Positions 24,814-34,070 are shown, counted from the stretch's first letter. The stretch is DNA of 64,000 nucleotides from Pseudomonas sp. SID14000 (GCF_002165135.1 NZ_NFZQ01000019.1:16315-80314); one strand, 5' to 3'. A program made the numbers and translations. The notes: generated by a model not told the origin, from the letters alone.

Positions 24814-25821
24814 CTAGTGATAGCCGTCTTCATGGGTCACCTTGCCGCGGAACACGTAGTAGCTCCAGAAGGTATACATGAGGATGAACGGCAGGATGAA
24901 CAGTGTGCCCACCAGCATGAAGCCCTGGCTCTGCGGTGGCGCCGCGGCATCCCAGATCGAGATCGACGGCGGGATGATATTCGGCCACAGGCTGATGCCC
25001 AGGCCGCTGTAACCGAGGAAGATCAGCACCAGCGTCAACAGGAACGGCGTGTAGTGCGCATTGCGCGCCACCGCCTTGAGCAACCCGTAGAAGGTTACCA
25101 GCACCAGGATCGGCACCGGCATGAACCAGACCAGGTTAGGCATGCTGAACCAGCGCTCGGCGATCTGCGGGTAAGCGATCGGTGTCCATAGGCTGACGAT
25201 CCCGATCACCACCAGCAGCACCAGCGCCAGCGGCCGGGCAATGTCGTGCATCTTCTGCTGCAGCGACCCTTCGGTCTTCATGATCAGCCAGGTGCAACCC
25301 AACAGGGTGTAGGCAACGATCAGCCCCAGGCCGCAGAACAGGCTGAACGGGGTAAGCCAGTCAAGGGTGCCACCGGCAAAATGCCGGTCGACCACCTTGA
25401 AGCCTTCGAGGAAGGCGCCTAGTGCCACGCCCTGGAAGAAGGTGGCGATCAGCGAGCCCCAGATGAAAGCCTTGTCCCAGATATGGCGTTTGTCGGCCTT
25501 GGCCTTGAAGCGGAATTCGAAGGCCACGCCGCGGAAGATCAGGCCGATCAGCATCAGGATCAATGGCAGGTACAGTGCCTCCAGCACTACCGAGTAAGCC
25601 ATCGGGAACGCCCCGAACAACCCGGCACCGCCCAGCACCAACCAGGTTTCGTTACCGTCCCACACGGGGGCGACGGTGTTCATCATCACATCGCGGTCAT
25701 GCTCGCCCTTGACGAACGGGAAGAGCATGCCGATCCCCAGGTCGAAACCATCCATCACCACGTACATCATGACGCCGAAGATGATGATCACGGCCCAGAT
25801 CAGCGGAAGGTCGATACCCAT
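24814..25821 (-). CDS. cioB: cyanide-insensitive bd-type oxidase subunit II
   Basis: The 335-residue subunit II has eight membrane segments (starting MGIDLPLIWAVIIIFGVMMYVVMDGFDLGIGMLFPF), with the GNETWLVLGGAGLFGAFP block. It contributes to assembly of the haem-containing oxidase. The gene is three bases after cioA. The family is called CioB in Pseudomonas where the oxidase tolerates cyanide and uses ubiquinol. No unusual feature was seen. Confidence 0.94.
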   Translation of the reverse strand: MGIDLPLIWAVIIIFGVMMYVVMDGFDLGIGMLFPFVKGEHDRDVMMNTVAPVWDGNETWLVLGGAGLFGAFPMAYSVVLEALYLPLILMLIGLIFRGVAFEFRFKAKADKRHIWDKAFIWGSLIATFFQGVALGAFLEGFKVVDRHFAGGTLDWLTPFSLFCGLGLIVAYTLLGCTWLIMKTEGSLQQKMHDIARPLALVLLVVIGIVSLWTPIAYPQIAERWFSMPNLVWFMPVPILVLVTFYGLLKAVARNAHYTPFLLTLVLIFLGYSGLGISLWPNIIPPSISIWDAAAPPQSQGFMLVGTLFILPFILMYTFWSYYVFRGKVTHEDGYH

Positions 25822-25824
25822 GGC

Positions 25825-27261
25825 TCAGTTCCCCTTGCTCAGGCTGGCGGAGTTGGCCTCTCGGCCATCATCGGCGGCGGACAGCGGCCGCGCCGGGGTG
25901 CGTTTGGTACCAGGGCCACCAGGGCTATGCTCGTCACCCTCACCAGTCTGCGGCCCTTTGCGCACCAGGCGCATCATGTAGCCAAGCCCGGTGCCGAACA
26001 GGGCGAAGTACACCACCACGAAGGCCACCAGGGTGAAGCCGAGCTGGGCGTAACTGTGGTTGGACACACCGTCTGCCGTGCGCATCAGGCCATACACCAC
26101 CCAGGGCTGGCGGCCGATTTCGGTGGTGAACCAGCCGGCCAGCAGCGCGATCAACCCGGAAGGCCCCATCCACAGGGCCAGGTACAGGAACGGCCGCGAG
26201 GTGTAGAGCGTGCCGCGCTTGCGCAGCCAGAGGCTCCACAGACCGACGAAAATCATCAGGAAACCCAGGCCAACCATGATCCGGAACGACCAGAAGACGA
26301 TGGTCGAGTTGGGTCGGTCTTCGGGTGGGAACTCCTTCATCGCCGGCACCTGCTTGTCCAGGCTGTGGGTCAGGATCAGGCTGCCGAGCGCCGGGATCTC
26401 GAGCTTGAAGCGGGTGGTTTCGGCCTGCATGTCGGGGATGCCGAACAAAATCAGCGGGGTCGGCTCGCCGGGTACGTTCTCCCAGTGACCTTCGATCGCA
26501 GCGATTTTCACCGGCTGGTGCTTGAGCGTGTTGAGGCCATGGAAGTCACCGATCACCGCCTGGATCGGGGCAACGATCAGTGCCATCCACATGGCCATCG
26601 ACAGCATCTTGCGCACTGCCGGGTTGTCCCGCCCGCGCAGCAGGTGCCAGGCCGCCGAGGCACCGACAAAGAACGCAGTGGCAACGAATGCGGCAGTGGC
26701 CATGTGCATCAGGCGGTAGGGGAACGAGGGGTTGAATACCACCGCCAGCCAGTCCACCGGCACCACCCGGCCATCGATGATTTCGTGGCCTTGCGGGGTC
26801 TGCATCCAGCTGTTGGAGGCAAGGATCCAGAAGGTCGAGACCAGGGTGCCGAGCGCCACCATCACCGTGGAGAAGAAGTGCAGGCCACGGCCGACGCGGT
26901 TCCAGCCAAACAGCATGACCCCCAGGAAGCCAGCCTCGAGGAAGAACGCTGTCAGCACCTCGTAGGTAAGCAACGGGCCGGTGATGGCGCCGGCGAAGTC
27001 GGAGAAGCGGCTCCAGTTGGTACCGAACTGGTAGGCCATGACCAAGCCCGAGACCACGCCCATGCCGAAGTTGACGGCGAAGATTTTCGACCAGAAGTGA
27101 TAAAGGTCGCGATAGACCTGGTTATTTGTCCGCAGCCAAAGGCCTTCAAGGACTGCCAGGTAGCTCGCCAGGCCGATGGTGATGGCCGGGAACAGGATAT
27201 GGAACGATACGGTAAAGGCAAACTGCATTCGGGCGAGTTCCAAGGCCTCTATTCCGAACAT
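25825..27261 (-). CDS. cioA: cyanide-insensitive bd-type oxidase subunit I
   Basis: The 478-residue catalytic subunit binds the b and d haems and oxidises ubiquinol while reducing O2 to water. It has the haem-ligand His21 in FTVSFHILFP, GRQPWVVYGLMRTADG near residue 390 and the short quinol (Q) loop typical of the Pseudomonas CIO branch rather than the long loop of E. coli CydA. The protein is exported into the inner membrane. It is the first gene of cioA-cioB-small subunit. A perfect ANR box is about 150 bases upstream of its start, so oxygen-responsive control is likely. Confidence 0.95.
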   Translation of the reverse strand: MFGIEALELARMQFAFTVSFHILFPAITIGLASYLAVLEGLWLRTNNQVYRDLYHFWSKIFAVNFGMGVVSGLVMAYQFGTNWSRFSDFAGAITGPLLTYEVLTAFFLEAGFLGVMLFGWNRVGRGLHFFSTVMVALGTLVSTFWILASNSWMQTPQGHEIIDGRVVPVDWLAVVFNPSFPYRLMHMATAAFVATAFFVGASAAWHLLRGRDNPAVRKMLSMAMWMALIVAPIQAVIGDFHGLNTLKHQPVKIAAIEGHWENVPGEPTPLILFGIPDMQAETTRFKLEIPALGSLILTHSLDKQVPAMKEFPPEDRPNSTIVFWSFRIMVGLGFLMIFVGLWSLWLRKRGTLYTSRPFLYLALWMGPSGLIALLAGWFTTEIGRQPWVVYGLMRTADGVSNHSYAQLGFTLVAFVVVYFALFGTGLGYMMRLVRKGPQTGEGDEHSPGGPGTKRTPARPLSAADDGREANSASLSKGN

Positions 27262-27407
27262 GGTGCTTCCTCTTCAGATAATCCGGCGTCCGGGCCGCTG
27301 GCCCCATCGCCCACTGCCCCCACGGTAGTCGAGTGCGGCGCGTTGGAATTGTTCTGTTCGATCGCAGGGATTTCGGCCCGAGGGCCCGATCGTTACATCT
27401 GGAACAA

Positions 27408-27421
27408 TTGATCCAGATCAA
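27408..27421. promoter_or_regulatory. perfect ANR/FNR box upstream of cioA
   Basis: TTGATCCAGATCAA matches the TTGAT-N4-ATCAA consensus without mismatch, 147 bases from the cioA start. In P. aeruginosa cioAB is controlled by ANR. The 344-base gap 27262-27605 otherwise holds AT-richer promoter DNA, with the GTAAC repeat described next and no gene. Confidence 0.8.
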
Positions 27422-27537
27422 CGATTGCTAGGAAGCATAGTCCTGAATGGCCCGCCGGGCCGTGTGGTTGATTGCCGCGTGACCGGTTGCCCCACCCCCT
27501 TTCATACCGCGTAAAAAAGTGCCGCTCCCGGCAAACA

Positions 27538-27552
27538 GTAACCGTTTGTTAC
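27538..27552. promoter_or_regulatory. inverted repeat GTAAC-N5-GTTAC
   Basis: A perfect 5+5 palindrome 54-68 bases upstream of the MFS transporter start, with a short flanking CA/AC match. It could be an operator for that gene; no regulator is beside it. Confidence 0.35.
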
Positions 27553-27605
27553 AAACAGATGATACGCTGCGGCCCCCTCTACTGCGCCGAGGTCCCTGGT
27601 TTCCG

Positions 27606-28826
27606 ATGTCCGATTCCGCACCGCAGTTGTTGCGTCACCACCGCCCTTTCCTGGCCTTCTGGCTGGCGCGCGTGTTCACCGCCAGCGGCTTCCAGATGCT
27701 CACCGTGGCCATAGGCTGGCACCTCTACCAGTTGACCGGCAATGTGCTGGACCTGGGCCTGGTCGGCCTGGTCGAGTTCGCCCCACGGGTGCTGTTCATG
27801 CTGCACACCGGGCATGTCGCCGACCGCTATGACCGGCGCAAGGTCGCTGCGCTGTGCCAGAGCCTGCAGGGGTTGATAGCCCTGGCACTGGCGCTGGGCA
27901 GCGCCACCGACAATGTCACCCGTGAGCTGATCTTCGCCCTCGCCTTCCTGCTCGGTGCCACGCGTTCGTTCGAAATGCCGGCAACCCAGGCGCTGCTGCC
28001 CAACGTGGTACCGGCCGGGCTGTTCCCACGCGCGGTGGCGGCTTCGGCATCGGCCACCCAGTCGGCAACCATCGTGGCCCCGGCGGTGGGCGGTTTCCTG
28101 TATGCCTTCGGCAGCATCTGGGTGTACGGCCCCACCGTGGCCCTGTACGCCATCGCCTGCCTGCTGACCCTGAGCCTGCAGGCTCGCGGTCAGGTGGCCC
28201 AGCGCGGGCGCGCCAGCATCGAATCGCTGCTGGCCGGTATCCGCTTCATCCGCAGCCGGCCCGATATCCTCGGCGCCATCTCGCTGGACCTGTTCGCCGT
28301 ACTGCTGGGCGGGGCCACCGCGTTGCTGCCGGTGTTCGCCAAGGACATCCTGCTGACCGGCCCGCTGGGCCTCGGCCTGCTGCGTTCGGCGCCAGCGGTG
28401 GGGGCGTTGCTGATGTCGCTGTGGCTGGCACGCTTCCCGTTCGAGCGCAACGTGGGGCGGACCATGTTCACGGCAGTGGGCGTGTTCGGCGTGGCGACCA
28501 TCGCCTTTGGCCTGTCGACCTCGTTCTGGTTCTCGCTGGCGGTGCTGGTGGTGCTGGGCGCGGCGGACATGATCAGCATGGTCATCCGCGGCGCCTTCGT
28601 GCAGCTGGAGACGCCGGATGAAATGCGCGGGCGGGTGAGTGCGGTGAACGGCTTGTTCATTGGTGCCTCGAACCAGCTCGGCGAGTTCGAATCGGGGGTT
28701 ACGGCGCACTGGTTTGGCACAGTGCCGGCGGTGGTGCTGGGTGGGGTGGGCACTTTGGTGGTAACGGGGGTGTGGATAAGACTGTTCCCCACACTGGCCA
28801 AGCGAGATCGGTTGCATCACGGTTGA
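27606..28826 (+). CDS. MFS transporter, EntS-like exporter
   Basis: A 406-residue major facilitator protein with 11-12 membrane segments. The signature of the EntS/MFS_3 branch is present in GFQMLTVAIGWHLYQLTG and the loop VADRYDRRKVAAL between helices 2 and 3. This family exports siderophores (enterobactin) or other small molecules. The ATG at 27606 is preferred to 27519. The gene stands alone and the substrate is not indicated. It is divergent from cioA. Confidence 0.85.
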   Translation: MSDSAPQLLRHHRPFLAFWLARVFTASGFQMLTVAIGWHLYQLTGNVLDLGLVGLVEFAPRVLFMLHTGHVADRYDRRKVAALCQSLQGLIALALALGSATDNVTRELIFALAFLLGATRSFEMPATQALLPNVVPAGLFPRAVAASASATQSATIVAPAVGGFLYAFGSIWVYGPTVALYAIACLLTLSLQARGQVAQRGRASIESLLAGIRFIRSRPDILGAISLDLFAVLLGGATALLPVFAKDILLTGPLGLGLLRSAPAVGALLMSLWLARFPFERNVGRTMFTAVGVFGVATIAFGLSTSFWFSLAVLVVLGAADMISMVIRGAFVQLETPDEMRGRVSAVNGLFIGASNQLGEFESGVTAHWFGTVPAVVLGGVGTLVVTGVWIRLFPTLAKRDRLHHG

Positions 28827-28833
28827 TCTGTAG

Positions 28834-28943
28834 CCTGTACCGGCCCTTTCGCGGGTAAACCCGCTCCCACAAGGACCGCGCCGCCCTTAGGCCTGGTGGG
28901 GTACCTGTGGGAGCGGGTTCACCCGCGAAGAGGCCGGCACAGG
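28834..28943. repeat. REP pair
   Basis: Inverted arms with CGCGGGTAAACCCGC on the left and CGGGTTCACCCGCG on the right between the MFS and purine permease genes. The two arms are slightly diverged, unlike the perfect pair at 582-693. Confidence 0.85.
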
Positions 28944-29106
28944 GAAAAAATTACCATTCCCCAACGGCGATAGGCCCCCGCCAAGCATGCTGGTATGATG
29001 CGCGGCTTTTTTCCGCCCCACACAAAACCACGGCAACCGGTACGGTCTGTGCTTTGCTGATGGGGTCGATAAATTCATGGCGCCGGGGGCGCCTTGGGGA
29101 GCGGGC

Positions 29107-30402
29107 ATGCTGGAAAGGCTGTTTCAACTAAAAGCACACAACACCAATGTGCGCACCGAGATTCTCGCGGGCGTCACCACCTTCCTGGCCATGGCCTACA
29201 TCCTGTTCGTCAACCCGAGCATCCTCGGCGAGACAGGCATGGACAAGGGCGCGATCTTCGTCGCCACCTGCCTGGCCGCGGCCATCGGCTCGGTGACCAT
29301 GGGCCTGATCGCCAACTACCCGATCGCCCTGGCGCCGGGCATGGGCCTGAACGCGTTCTTCACCTACACCGTGGTCCTGCACATGGGCCACACCTGGCAG
29401 GTGGCACTGGGTGCGGTGTTCCTGTCGGCAGTGATGTTCTTCCTGCTGTCGATCTTCCGCATCCGCGAATGGATCGTGAACAGCATCCCGCTGCCGCTGC
29501 GTTCGGCCATTGCCGCGGGTATCGGCCTGTTCCTGGCGCTGATCGCCCTGCATAACGCAGGCATCGTCGTCGATAACCCGGCCACCCTGGTGGGCCTCGG
29601 CGACCTCAAGCAGCCAGCACCGATCCTCGCCACCCTGGGCTTCTTCCTTATCGTCGGCCTGGAGTCGCTGAAAGTGCGCGGTGCCGTGCTGATCGGCATT
29701 CTCGCCGTAACCATCGCCTCGATCCTGATGGGCGTGACGCCATTCGGCGGCGTGGTCTCGATGCCGCCATCACTGGCCCCGACCTTCCTGCAACTGGACA
29801 TCGCCGGCGCGCTGGACGTGGGCCTGGTCAGCGTGATCTTCGCCTTCCTGTTCGTCGACCTGTTCGACAACTCCGGCACCCTGATCGGCGTGGCCAAGCG
29901 CGCCGGGCTGATGGGCAAGGACGGCCACATGCCGAAGATGGGCCGAGCCCTGATCGCCGACAGTACCGCAGCCATGGCCGGCTCCCTGCTGGGCACCTCG
30001 ACCACCACCAGCTACATCGAATCCGCCGCGGGCGTGAGCGCCGGTGGCCGTACCGGCCTGACCGCCATCGTGGTCGCCGTGCTGTTCCTGCTGGCGCTGT
30101 TCTTCGCCCCGCTAGCCGGTAGCGTGCCGGCCTTCGCCACTGCACCGGCGCTGCTGTTCGTCGCGGTACTGATGGCCTCGGGCCTGGCAGAAATAAACTG
30201 GGACGATGTCACCGAAGCCGCACCGGTGGTAGTGACCGCCCTGGCCATGCCGCTGACCTACTCGATCGCCAACGGCATCGCCTTCGGCTTCATTTCCTGG
30301 ACTGCCGTCAAGCTGATCTCTGGCCGCCACCGCGACCTGAACCCGGCCCTGGTGATCCTTTCCATCCTGTTCGTCATCAAGCTGGGCTGGTTCAACGCAT
30401 GA
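29107..30402 (+). CDS. AzgA-family guanine/hypoxanthine permease
   Basis: A 431-residue NCS2-superfamily transporter of the AzgA branch with 12-14 membrane segments. The conserved blocks are EILAGVTTFLAMAYILFVNP near the N-terminus, LAPGMGLNAFFTY, and LLGTSTTTSYIESAAGVSAGGRTGLTA in the middle. These transport adenine, guanine or hypoxanthine, depending on the branch; the GTST-type block suits guanine/hypoxanthine. The start at 29107 has GGAG in reach. Its stop overlaps the trmA start by four bases (ATGA), so the two are translated together. Confidence 0.88.
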   Translation: MLERLFQLKAHNTNVRTEILAGVTTFLAMAYILFVNPSILGETGMDKGAIFVATCLAAAIGSVTMGLIANYPIALAPGMGLNAFFTYTVVLHMGHTWQVALGAVFLSAVMFFLLSIFRIREWIVNSIPLPLRSAIAAGIGLFLALIALHNAGIVVDNPATLVGLGDLKQPAPILATLGFFLIVGLESLKVRGAVLIGILAVTIASILMGVTPFGGVVSMPPSLAPTFLQLDIAGALDVGLVSVIFAFLFVDLFDNSGTLIGVAKRAGLMGKDGHMPKMGRALIADSTAAMAGSLLGTSTTTSYIESAAGVSAGGRTGLTAIVVAVLFLLALFFAPLAGSVPAFATAPALLFVAVLMASGLAEINWDDVTEAAPVVVTALAMPLTYSIANGIAFGFISWTAVKLISGRHRDLNPALVILSILFVIKLGWFNA

Positions 30403-31484
30403 GTGCTGCTTTCGACCCCTCCTCCTACACCACCCAGCTGGATGCCAAGGTGGCCCGGCTGCGTGAGCTGCTGGCGCCGTTCGGCGCGCCAGAGCCGGCT
30501 GTATTCGACTCGCCGCGCGAGCATTACCGCCTGCGCGCCGAATTCCGCCTGTGGCGCGAAGACGGCCAGCGCCACTACGCCATGTTCGCCCCGGGCGAGA
30601 AGCACAAGGCGATCCTGATCGACGATTTCCCCATCGCCAGCCAGCGCGTCAATGCACTGATGCCACGCCTGAAGGCGGCCTGGCAGGCCAGCGAGGAACT
30701 GGGCAACCGCCTGTTCCAGGTGGAGTTCCTCACCACCCTGGCTGGCGATGCCATGGTCACCCTGTGCTACCACCGCCCACTGGACGAGGCCTGGGAAGTG
30801 GCCGCACGGCAACTGGCCGAAGAGCTGGGCGTGAGCATCATTGGCCGCTCCAAGGGCAAGCGCCTGGTGATCGGCCGTGACTACGCGGTGGAAAAACTCG
30901 ATGTGGCTGGCCGTGTGTTCAGCTACCGCCAGCCGGAAGGCGCGTTCACCCAGCCCAACGGTGCGGTGAACCAGAAGATGCTGAGCTGGGCCTTCGAGGC
31001 CATCGGCGAGCGCGACGACGACCTGCTGGAGCTTTACTGCGGCAACGGCAACTTCACCCTGCCGCTGGCCACCCGCGTGCGCCAGGTGCTGGCCACCGAA
31101 ATCAGCAAGACCTCGGTCAACGCCGCGCTGAGCAACCTCGACGAAAACGCTGTGGATAACGTGCGGCTGGTGCGCCTGTCGGCGGAAGAACTGACCCAGG
31201 CGCTGAATGAGGTACGGCCGTTCCGCCGACTGGAAGGCATTGACCTGAAGAGCTACGCGTTCGGCACGGTGTTCGTCGACCCGCCGCGGGCGGGGATGGA
31301 CCCGGACACCTGCGAGCTGACCCGGCGTTTCGAGCGGATCCTGTACATCTCGTGCAACCCGGAGACACTGGCGGCGAACATTGCCCAGTTGCAGGATACG
31401 CACCGCATCGAGCGGTGTGCGTTGTTTGACCAGTTCCCCTATACCCACCATATGGAGAGTGGGGTTTTGCTGGTTCGGCGCTGA
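30399..31484 (+). CDS. trmA: tRNA (uracil-5-)-methyltransferase
   Basis: TrmA methylates U54 of tRNAs to ribothymidine using S-adenosylmethionine. The 361-residue protein has the SAM motif LELYCGNGNFTLPLA, the DPPRAGMD block, and the catalytic Cys in LYISCNPETLAANI, followed by the late Glu in HHMESGVLLV. The ATG overlaps the stop of the purine permease gene, an unusual pairing of a membrane transporter with a tRNA enzyme. A second-family REP pair follows. Confidence 0.96.
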   Translation: MSAAFDPSSYTTQLDAKVARLRELLAPFGAPEPAVFDSPREHYRLRAEFRLWREDGQRHYAMFAPGEKHKAILIDDFPIASQRVNALMPRLKAAWQASEELGNRLFQVEFLTTLAGDAMVTLCYHRPLDEAWEVAARQLAEELGVSIIGRSKGKRLVIGRDYAVEKLDVAGRVFSYRQPEGAFTQPNGAVNQKMLSWAFEAIGERDDDLLELYCGNGNFTLPLATRVRQVLATEISKTSVNAALSNLDENAVDNVRLVRLSAEELTQALNEVRPFRRLEGIDLKSYAFGTVFVDPPRAGMDPDTCELTRRFERILYISCNPETLAANIAQLQDTHRIERCALFDQFPYTHHMESGVLLVRR

Positions 31485-31496
31485 CCTTCAGACAGC

Positions 31497-31601
31497 CGGG
31501 GCTGCTTTGCAGCCCATCGCGACACAAGGCCGCTCCTACAGGAAGAACGCGATTCCCTGTAGGAGCGGCCTTGTGTCGCGATGGGCCGCAAAGCGGCCCC
31601 C
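31497..31601. repeat. REP pair, second family
   Basis: Inverted arms ATCGCGACACAAGGCCGCTCC and GGAGCGGCCTTGTGTCGCGA with terminal GGGCTGCTTTGCAGCCC and GGGCCGCAAAGCGGCCC hairpins. It lies between the convergent trmA and pcaG genes. Confidence 0.88.
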
Positions 31602-31611
31602 GAGGTCCAAC

Positions 31612-32217
31612 TCAGAAGTCGAAGAACACCGTCTCCCCGTCCCCCTGAATACGGATATCGAAGCGATACGCCGTCTTCCCGTCCACCTCGCAACGCTTGG
31701 CCACCAGGGTCTCGCGCCGCTGCGGCTGCTCGATCAGGTTGAGCACCGGGCACTTGGCATTGGCCTCGGCCTCATCATCGAAATACAGGCGCGTGTGCAG
31801 ATGGATGTTGATCCCCCGGGCAAACAGGCTGATGTTGATGTGCGGTGCCATTGGCACACCGGCGGCGTTTTTCACCACGCCTGGCTTCACCGTATGCGCC
31901 GTCCACTCACCCGCGTCAAAGGTGGTAGCCGTGCGGCCAAAGCTGTTGAAGGCGTTTTCCAGGTTGTAGGCATCTTGGTACTCACCGTTGGCGTCGGCTT
32001 GCCAGAGCTCCAGGAACGAGTCCCGCACCAGGTGGCCATTGCCATCATACACATGGCCGATCAGCAGAATATGCTCGCCGGGCGCATCCGGCTTGGCCAG
32101 GCGGTTCCAGATTTCCTGGTCGCGGGTCGGGTTCCCGGCGGCTTCCAGGGCCAGGCCGATGTGCACGTAGGGGCCGGCGGTCTGCGAAGGGGTTTCCGGC
32201 AGCAGTTCGATTGGCAT
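31612..32217 (-). CDS. pcaG: protocatechuate 3,4-dioxygenase alpha subunit
   Basis: The 201-residue alpha subunit pairs with PcaH to cleave protocatechuate between the two hydroxyls, giving 3-carboxy-cis,cis-muconate in the beta-ketoadipate pathway. It opens MPIELLPETPSQTAGPYVHIGLALEAAG and has the intradiol-dioxygenase fold but lacks the iron ligands, as usual for PcaG. It starts ten bases after the pcaH stop and is the second gene of pcaHG. No pcaQ regulator is beside it. Confidence 0.96.
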   Translation of the reverse strand: MPIELLPETPSQTAGPYVHIGLALEAAGNPTRDQEIWNRLAKPDAPGEHILLIGHVYDGNGHLVRDSFLELWQADANGEYQDAYNLENAFNSFGRTATTFDAGEWTAHTVKPGVVKNAAGVPMAPHINISLFARGINIHLHTRLYFDDEAEANAKCPVLNLIEQPQRRETLVAKRCEVDGKTAYRFDIRIQGDGETVFFDF

Positions 32218-32227
32218 GGCGGGGTCC

Positions 32228-32947
32228 TCAGCAGTTTTCGAAGTGGGTCTTGCGCTGGCCGCGCAGCACGATGTCGAAGCGGTAGGCCAGGCAGTCCATC
32301 GGGTTGGCGTTACTCATGTCGAGCTTGGCAATCAACTGCTGCACGGCTTGCGGGTTGGCGATCGACTTGACGATCGGGCACATCGGAATCAGCGGGTCAC
32401 CCTCGAAGTACAGTTGGGTGATCAGCTTGGTGGCGATCGACGGGCCGCTGATGGCGAAGTGGATGTGCGCCGGGCGCCAGTCGTTCGGGCCGTTGCGCCA
32501 TGGGTACGGGCCCGGCTTGATGGTGCGGAAGCTGTAGTAGCCGTCACGGTCGGTCAGGCAGCGGCCGACGCCACCGAAGTTCGGGTCCAGCGGTGCCAGG
32601 TAGCGGTCGTTCTTGTGACGGTAGCGGCCGCCGGCGTTGGCCTGCCACATTTCCACCAGGGTGTTCGGCACAGGCTTGCCGTACTGGTCGACCACACGGC
32701 CGGCGACGATGATGCGCTCGCCGATCGGCAGGCCACCGTTGTTGAAGTTCAGCAGCAGGTCATGGTCGTGGGCGCCGAAGCCCAGGTGGGAAAAGTCCGG
32801 GCCGGTAGTTTCGCTGATCGACTGCGGGATGCTGACCAGTGCCTGGCGCGGCGAGCGGGCAATGGATGTCTTGTAGTCAGGCGTAAGGGCTTTCGGGTGC
32901 CAGTTGCGATCACGGATCACGAAGCGGCTGTTGTCCTGGGCGGGCAT
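32228..32947 (-). CDS. pcaH: protocatechuate 3,4-dioxygenase beta subunit
   Basis: The 239-residue iron-binding subunit. Ligands of the ferric iron are visible as Tyr109 in GGRYRHKNDRY, Tyr in PYPWRN, and the two His of PAHIHF, numbered from Met1. The protein opens MPAQDNSRFVIRDRNWHPKA. The start at 32947 is the ATG with GGAAA-type upstream purines; a longer in-frame start (33052) is not supported. Upstream is a 227-base divergent gap shared with the metallopeptidase gene, carrying a half REP. Confidence 0.96.
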   Translation of the reverse strand: MPAQDNSRFVIRDRNWHPKALTPDYKTSIARSPRQALVSIPQSISETTGPDFSHLGFGAHDHDLLLNFNNGGLPIGERIIVAGRVVDQYGKPVPNTLVEMWQANAGGRYRHKNDRYLAPLDPNFGGVGRCLTDRDGYYSFRTIKPGPYPWRNGPNDWRPAHIHFAISGPSIATKLITQLYFEGDPLIPMCPIVKSIANPQAVQQLIAKLDMSNANPMDCLAYRFDIVLRGQRKTHFENC

Positions 32948-33003
32948 GCCGGTTTCCTCTCTTGGAATTATGGAAATGCGAGGGGGGCTTCTACGAAACC
33001 CTG

Positions 33004-33026
33004 TCGCGGGCAAGCCCGCTCCCACA
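33004..33026. repeat. half REP
   Basis: CGCGGGCAAGCCCGCTCCCA is one arm of the REP unit without a partner, in the pcaH upstream region. Confidence 0.6.
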
Positions 33027-33174
33027 TGCAGTTTCCAGCAGGTAGCAGGCAATGAACATTGAAATCAGGCATTTCACACATAACCATTTGGTTATGGATA
33101 AACACCTTGGCCTGACACTCGCCGTTGTCGTGGACTAATCTTTGCCTTCTTGTTTCACGCTCTGGAGAGCATTC

Positions 33175-34062
33175 ATGGAATGGCGAAAAGGCCGACGCAG
33201 CGACAATGTGGTCGATGCCCGAGGCGAAGGTGGTGGTGGTGGCATGCGTTTCGGCGGCGGCAAGGGGCTGGGGCTTGGCGCAGTGTTGCTGATTGTCGGC
33301 ATCGGCTGGCTCACCGGCCAGGACCCGTTGCAGATTCTCGGTCAACTCGCCGGCCAGATGGAACAGCAGCAACAGCAGGTGCCCAGCAGTGCGGGTGGCA
33401 AGGCCCCGTCGGCCAACGACCAGCAGGCCGAGTTCGTCGCCTCGATCCTGGGCGATACCGAAGACACCTGGAAAGCCCTGTTCGCCGAGGGCGGCAAGCA
33501 GTACCGCGACCCCAAGCTGGTGCTGTTCAGCGGCCAGGTCAATTCGGCCTGTGGCTTTGCCTCGGCGGCGGTGGGGCCGTTCTACTGCCCGGCGGACCAG
33601 CGGGTTTACCTGGACATGTCGTTCTTCCGCGAAATGGAAACCCGCTTCGCCGCCGCCGGCGACTTTGCCCAGGCCTACGTGATCGCCCACGAAATCGGCC
33701 ATCACGTGCAGACCCTGCTGGGCGTGTCGGCCAAGGTCGATGCCGCGCGCCGCAGTGGTCAGCGCATGGAAGGCGACAACGGCCTGCTGGTGCGCCAGGA
33801 ACTGCAGGCCGACTGCCTGGCCGGCGTATGGGCCTACCAGGCGCAGAAGCGCCTGAACTGGCTGGAGCCGGGTGACGTCGAAGAGGCGCTGAACGCGGCC
33901 AATGCCATTGGCGATGACCGCCTGCAGCAGCAGGGCCGCGGCCGCGTGGTGCCGGACTCTTTCACCCATGGCACCTCGGCGCAGCGGGTGCGCTGGTTCA
34001 AGGCCGGGTTTGCCGAGGGTGAGGTAAACCGCTGCGATACCTTCAGTGCGCGCAACCTCTGA
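33175..34062 (+). CDS. neutral zinc metallopeptidase, YpfJ family
   Basis: A 295-residue protein with a short cytosolic N-terminus (MEWRKGRRSDNVVDARG then a Gly run), a membrane segment near residues 33-50, and a metallopeptidase domain. Its zinc motif HEIGHH (HExxH) is near residue 183, and the zinc-binding Glu is expected in the downstream ELQADCLAGVWAY block. The N-terminal anchor places the catalytic part in the periplasm. Its substrate is unknown. ATG 33175 is preceded by GGAGAG; the ORF could extend to 33142 but this lacks support. A GC hairpin follows. Confidence 0.9.
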   Translation: MEWRKGRRSDNVVDARGEGGGGGMRFGGGKGLGLGAVLLIVGIGWLTGQDPLQILGQLAGQMEQQQQQVPSSAGGKAPSANDQQAEFVASILGDTEDTWKALFAEGGKQYRDPKLVLFSGQVNSACGFASAAVGPFYCPADQRVYLDMSFFREMETRFAAAGDFAQAYVIAHEIGHHVQTLLGVSAKVDAARRSGQRMEGDNGLLVRQELQADCLAGVWAYQAQKRLNWLEPGDVEEALNAANAIGDDRLQQQGRGRVVPDSFTHGTSAQRVRWFKAGFAEGEVNRCDTFSARNL

Positions 34063-34070
34063 GGCTTCGG

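Noticed and set aside
25483..27411. A 642-codon plus frame opposite cioA and cioB
   Set aside because: It is rich in His, Gln and Asp as typical of antisense frames; cioAB motifs are intact.
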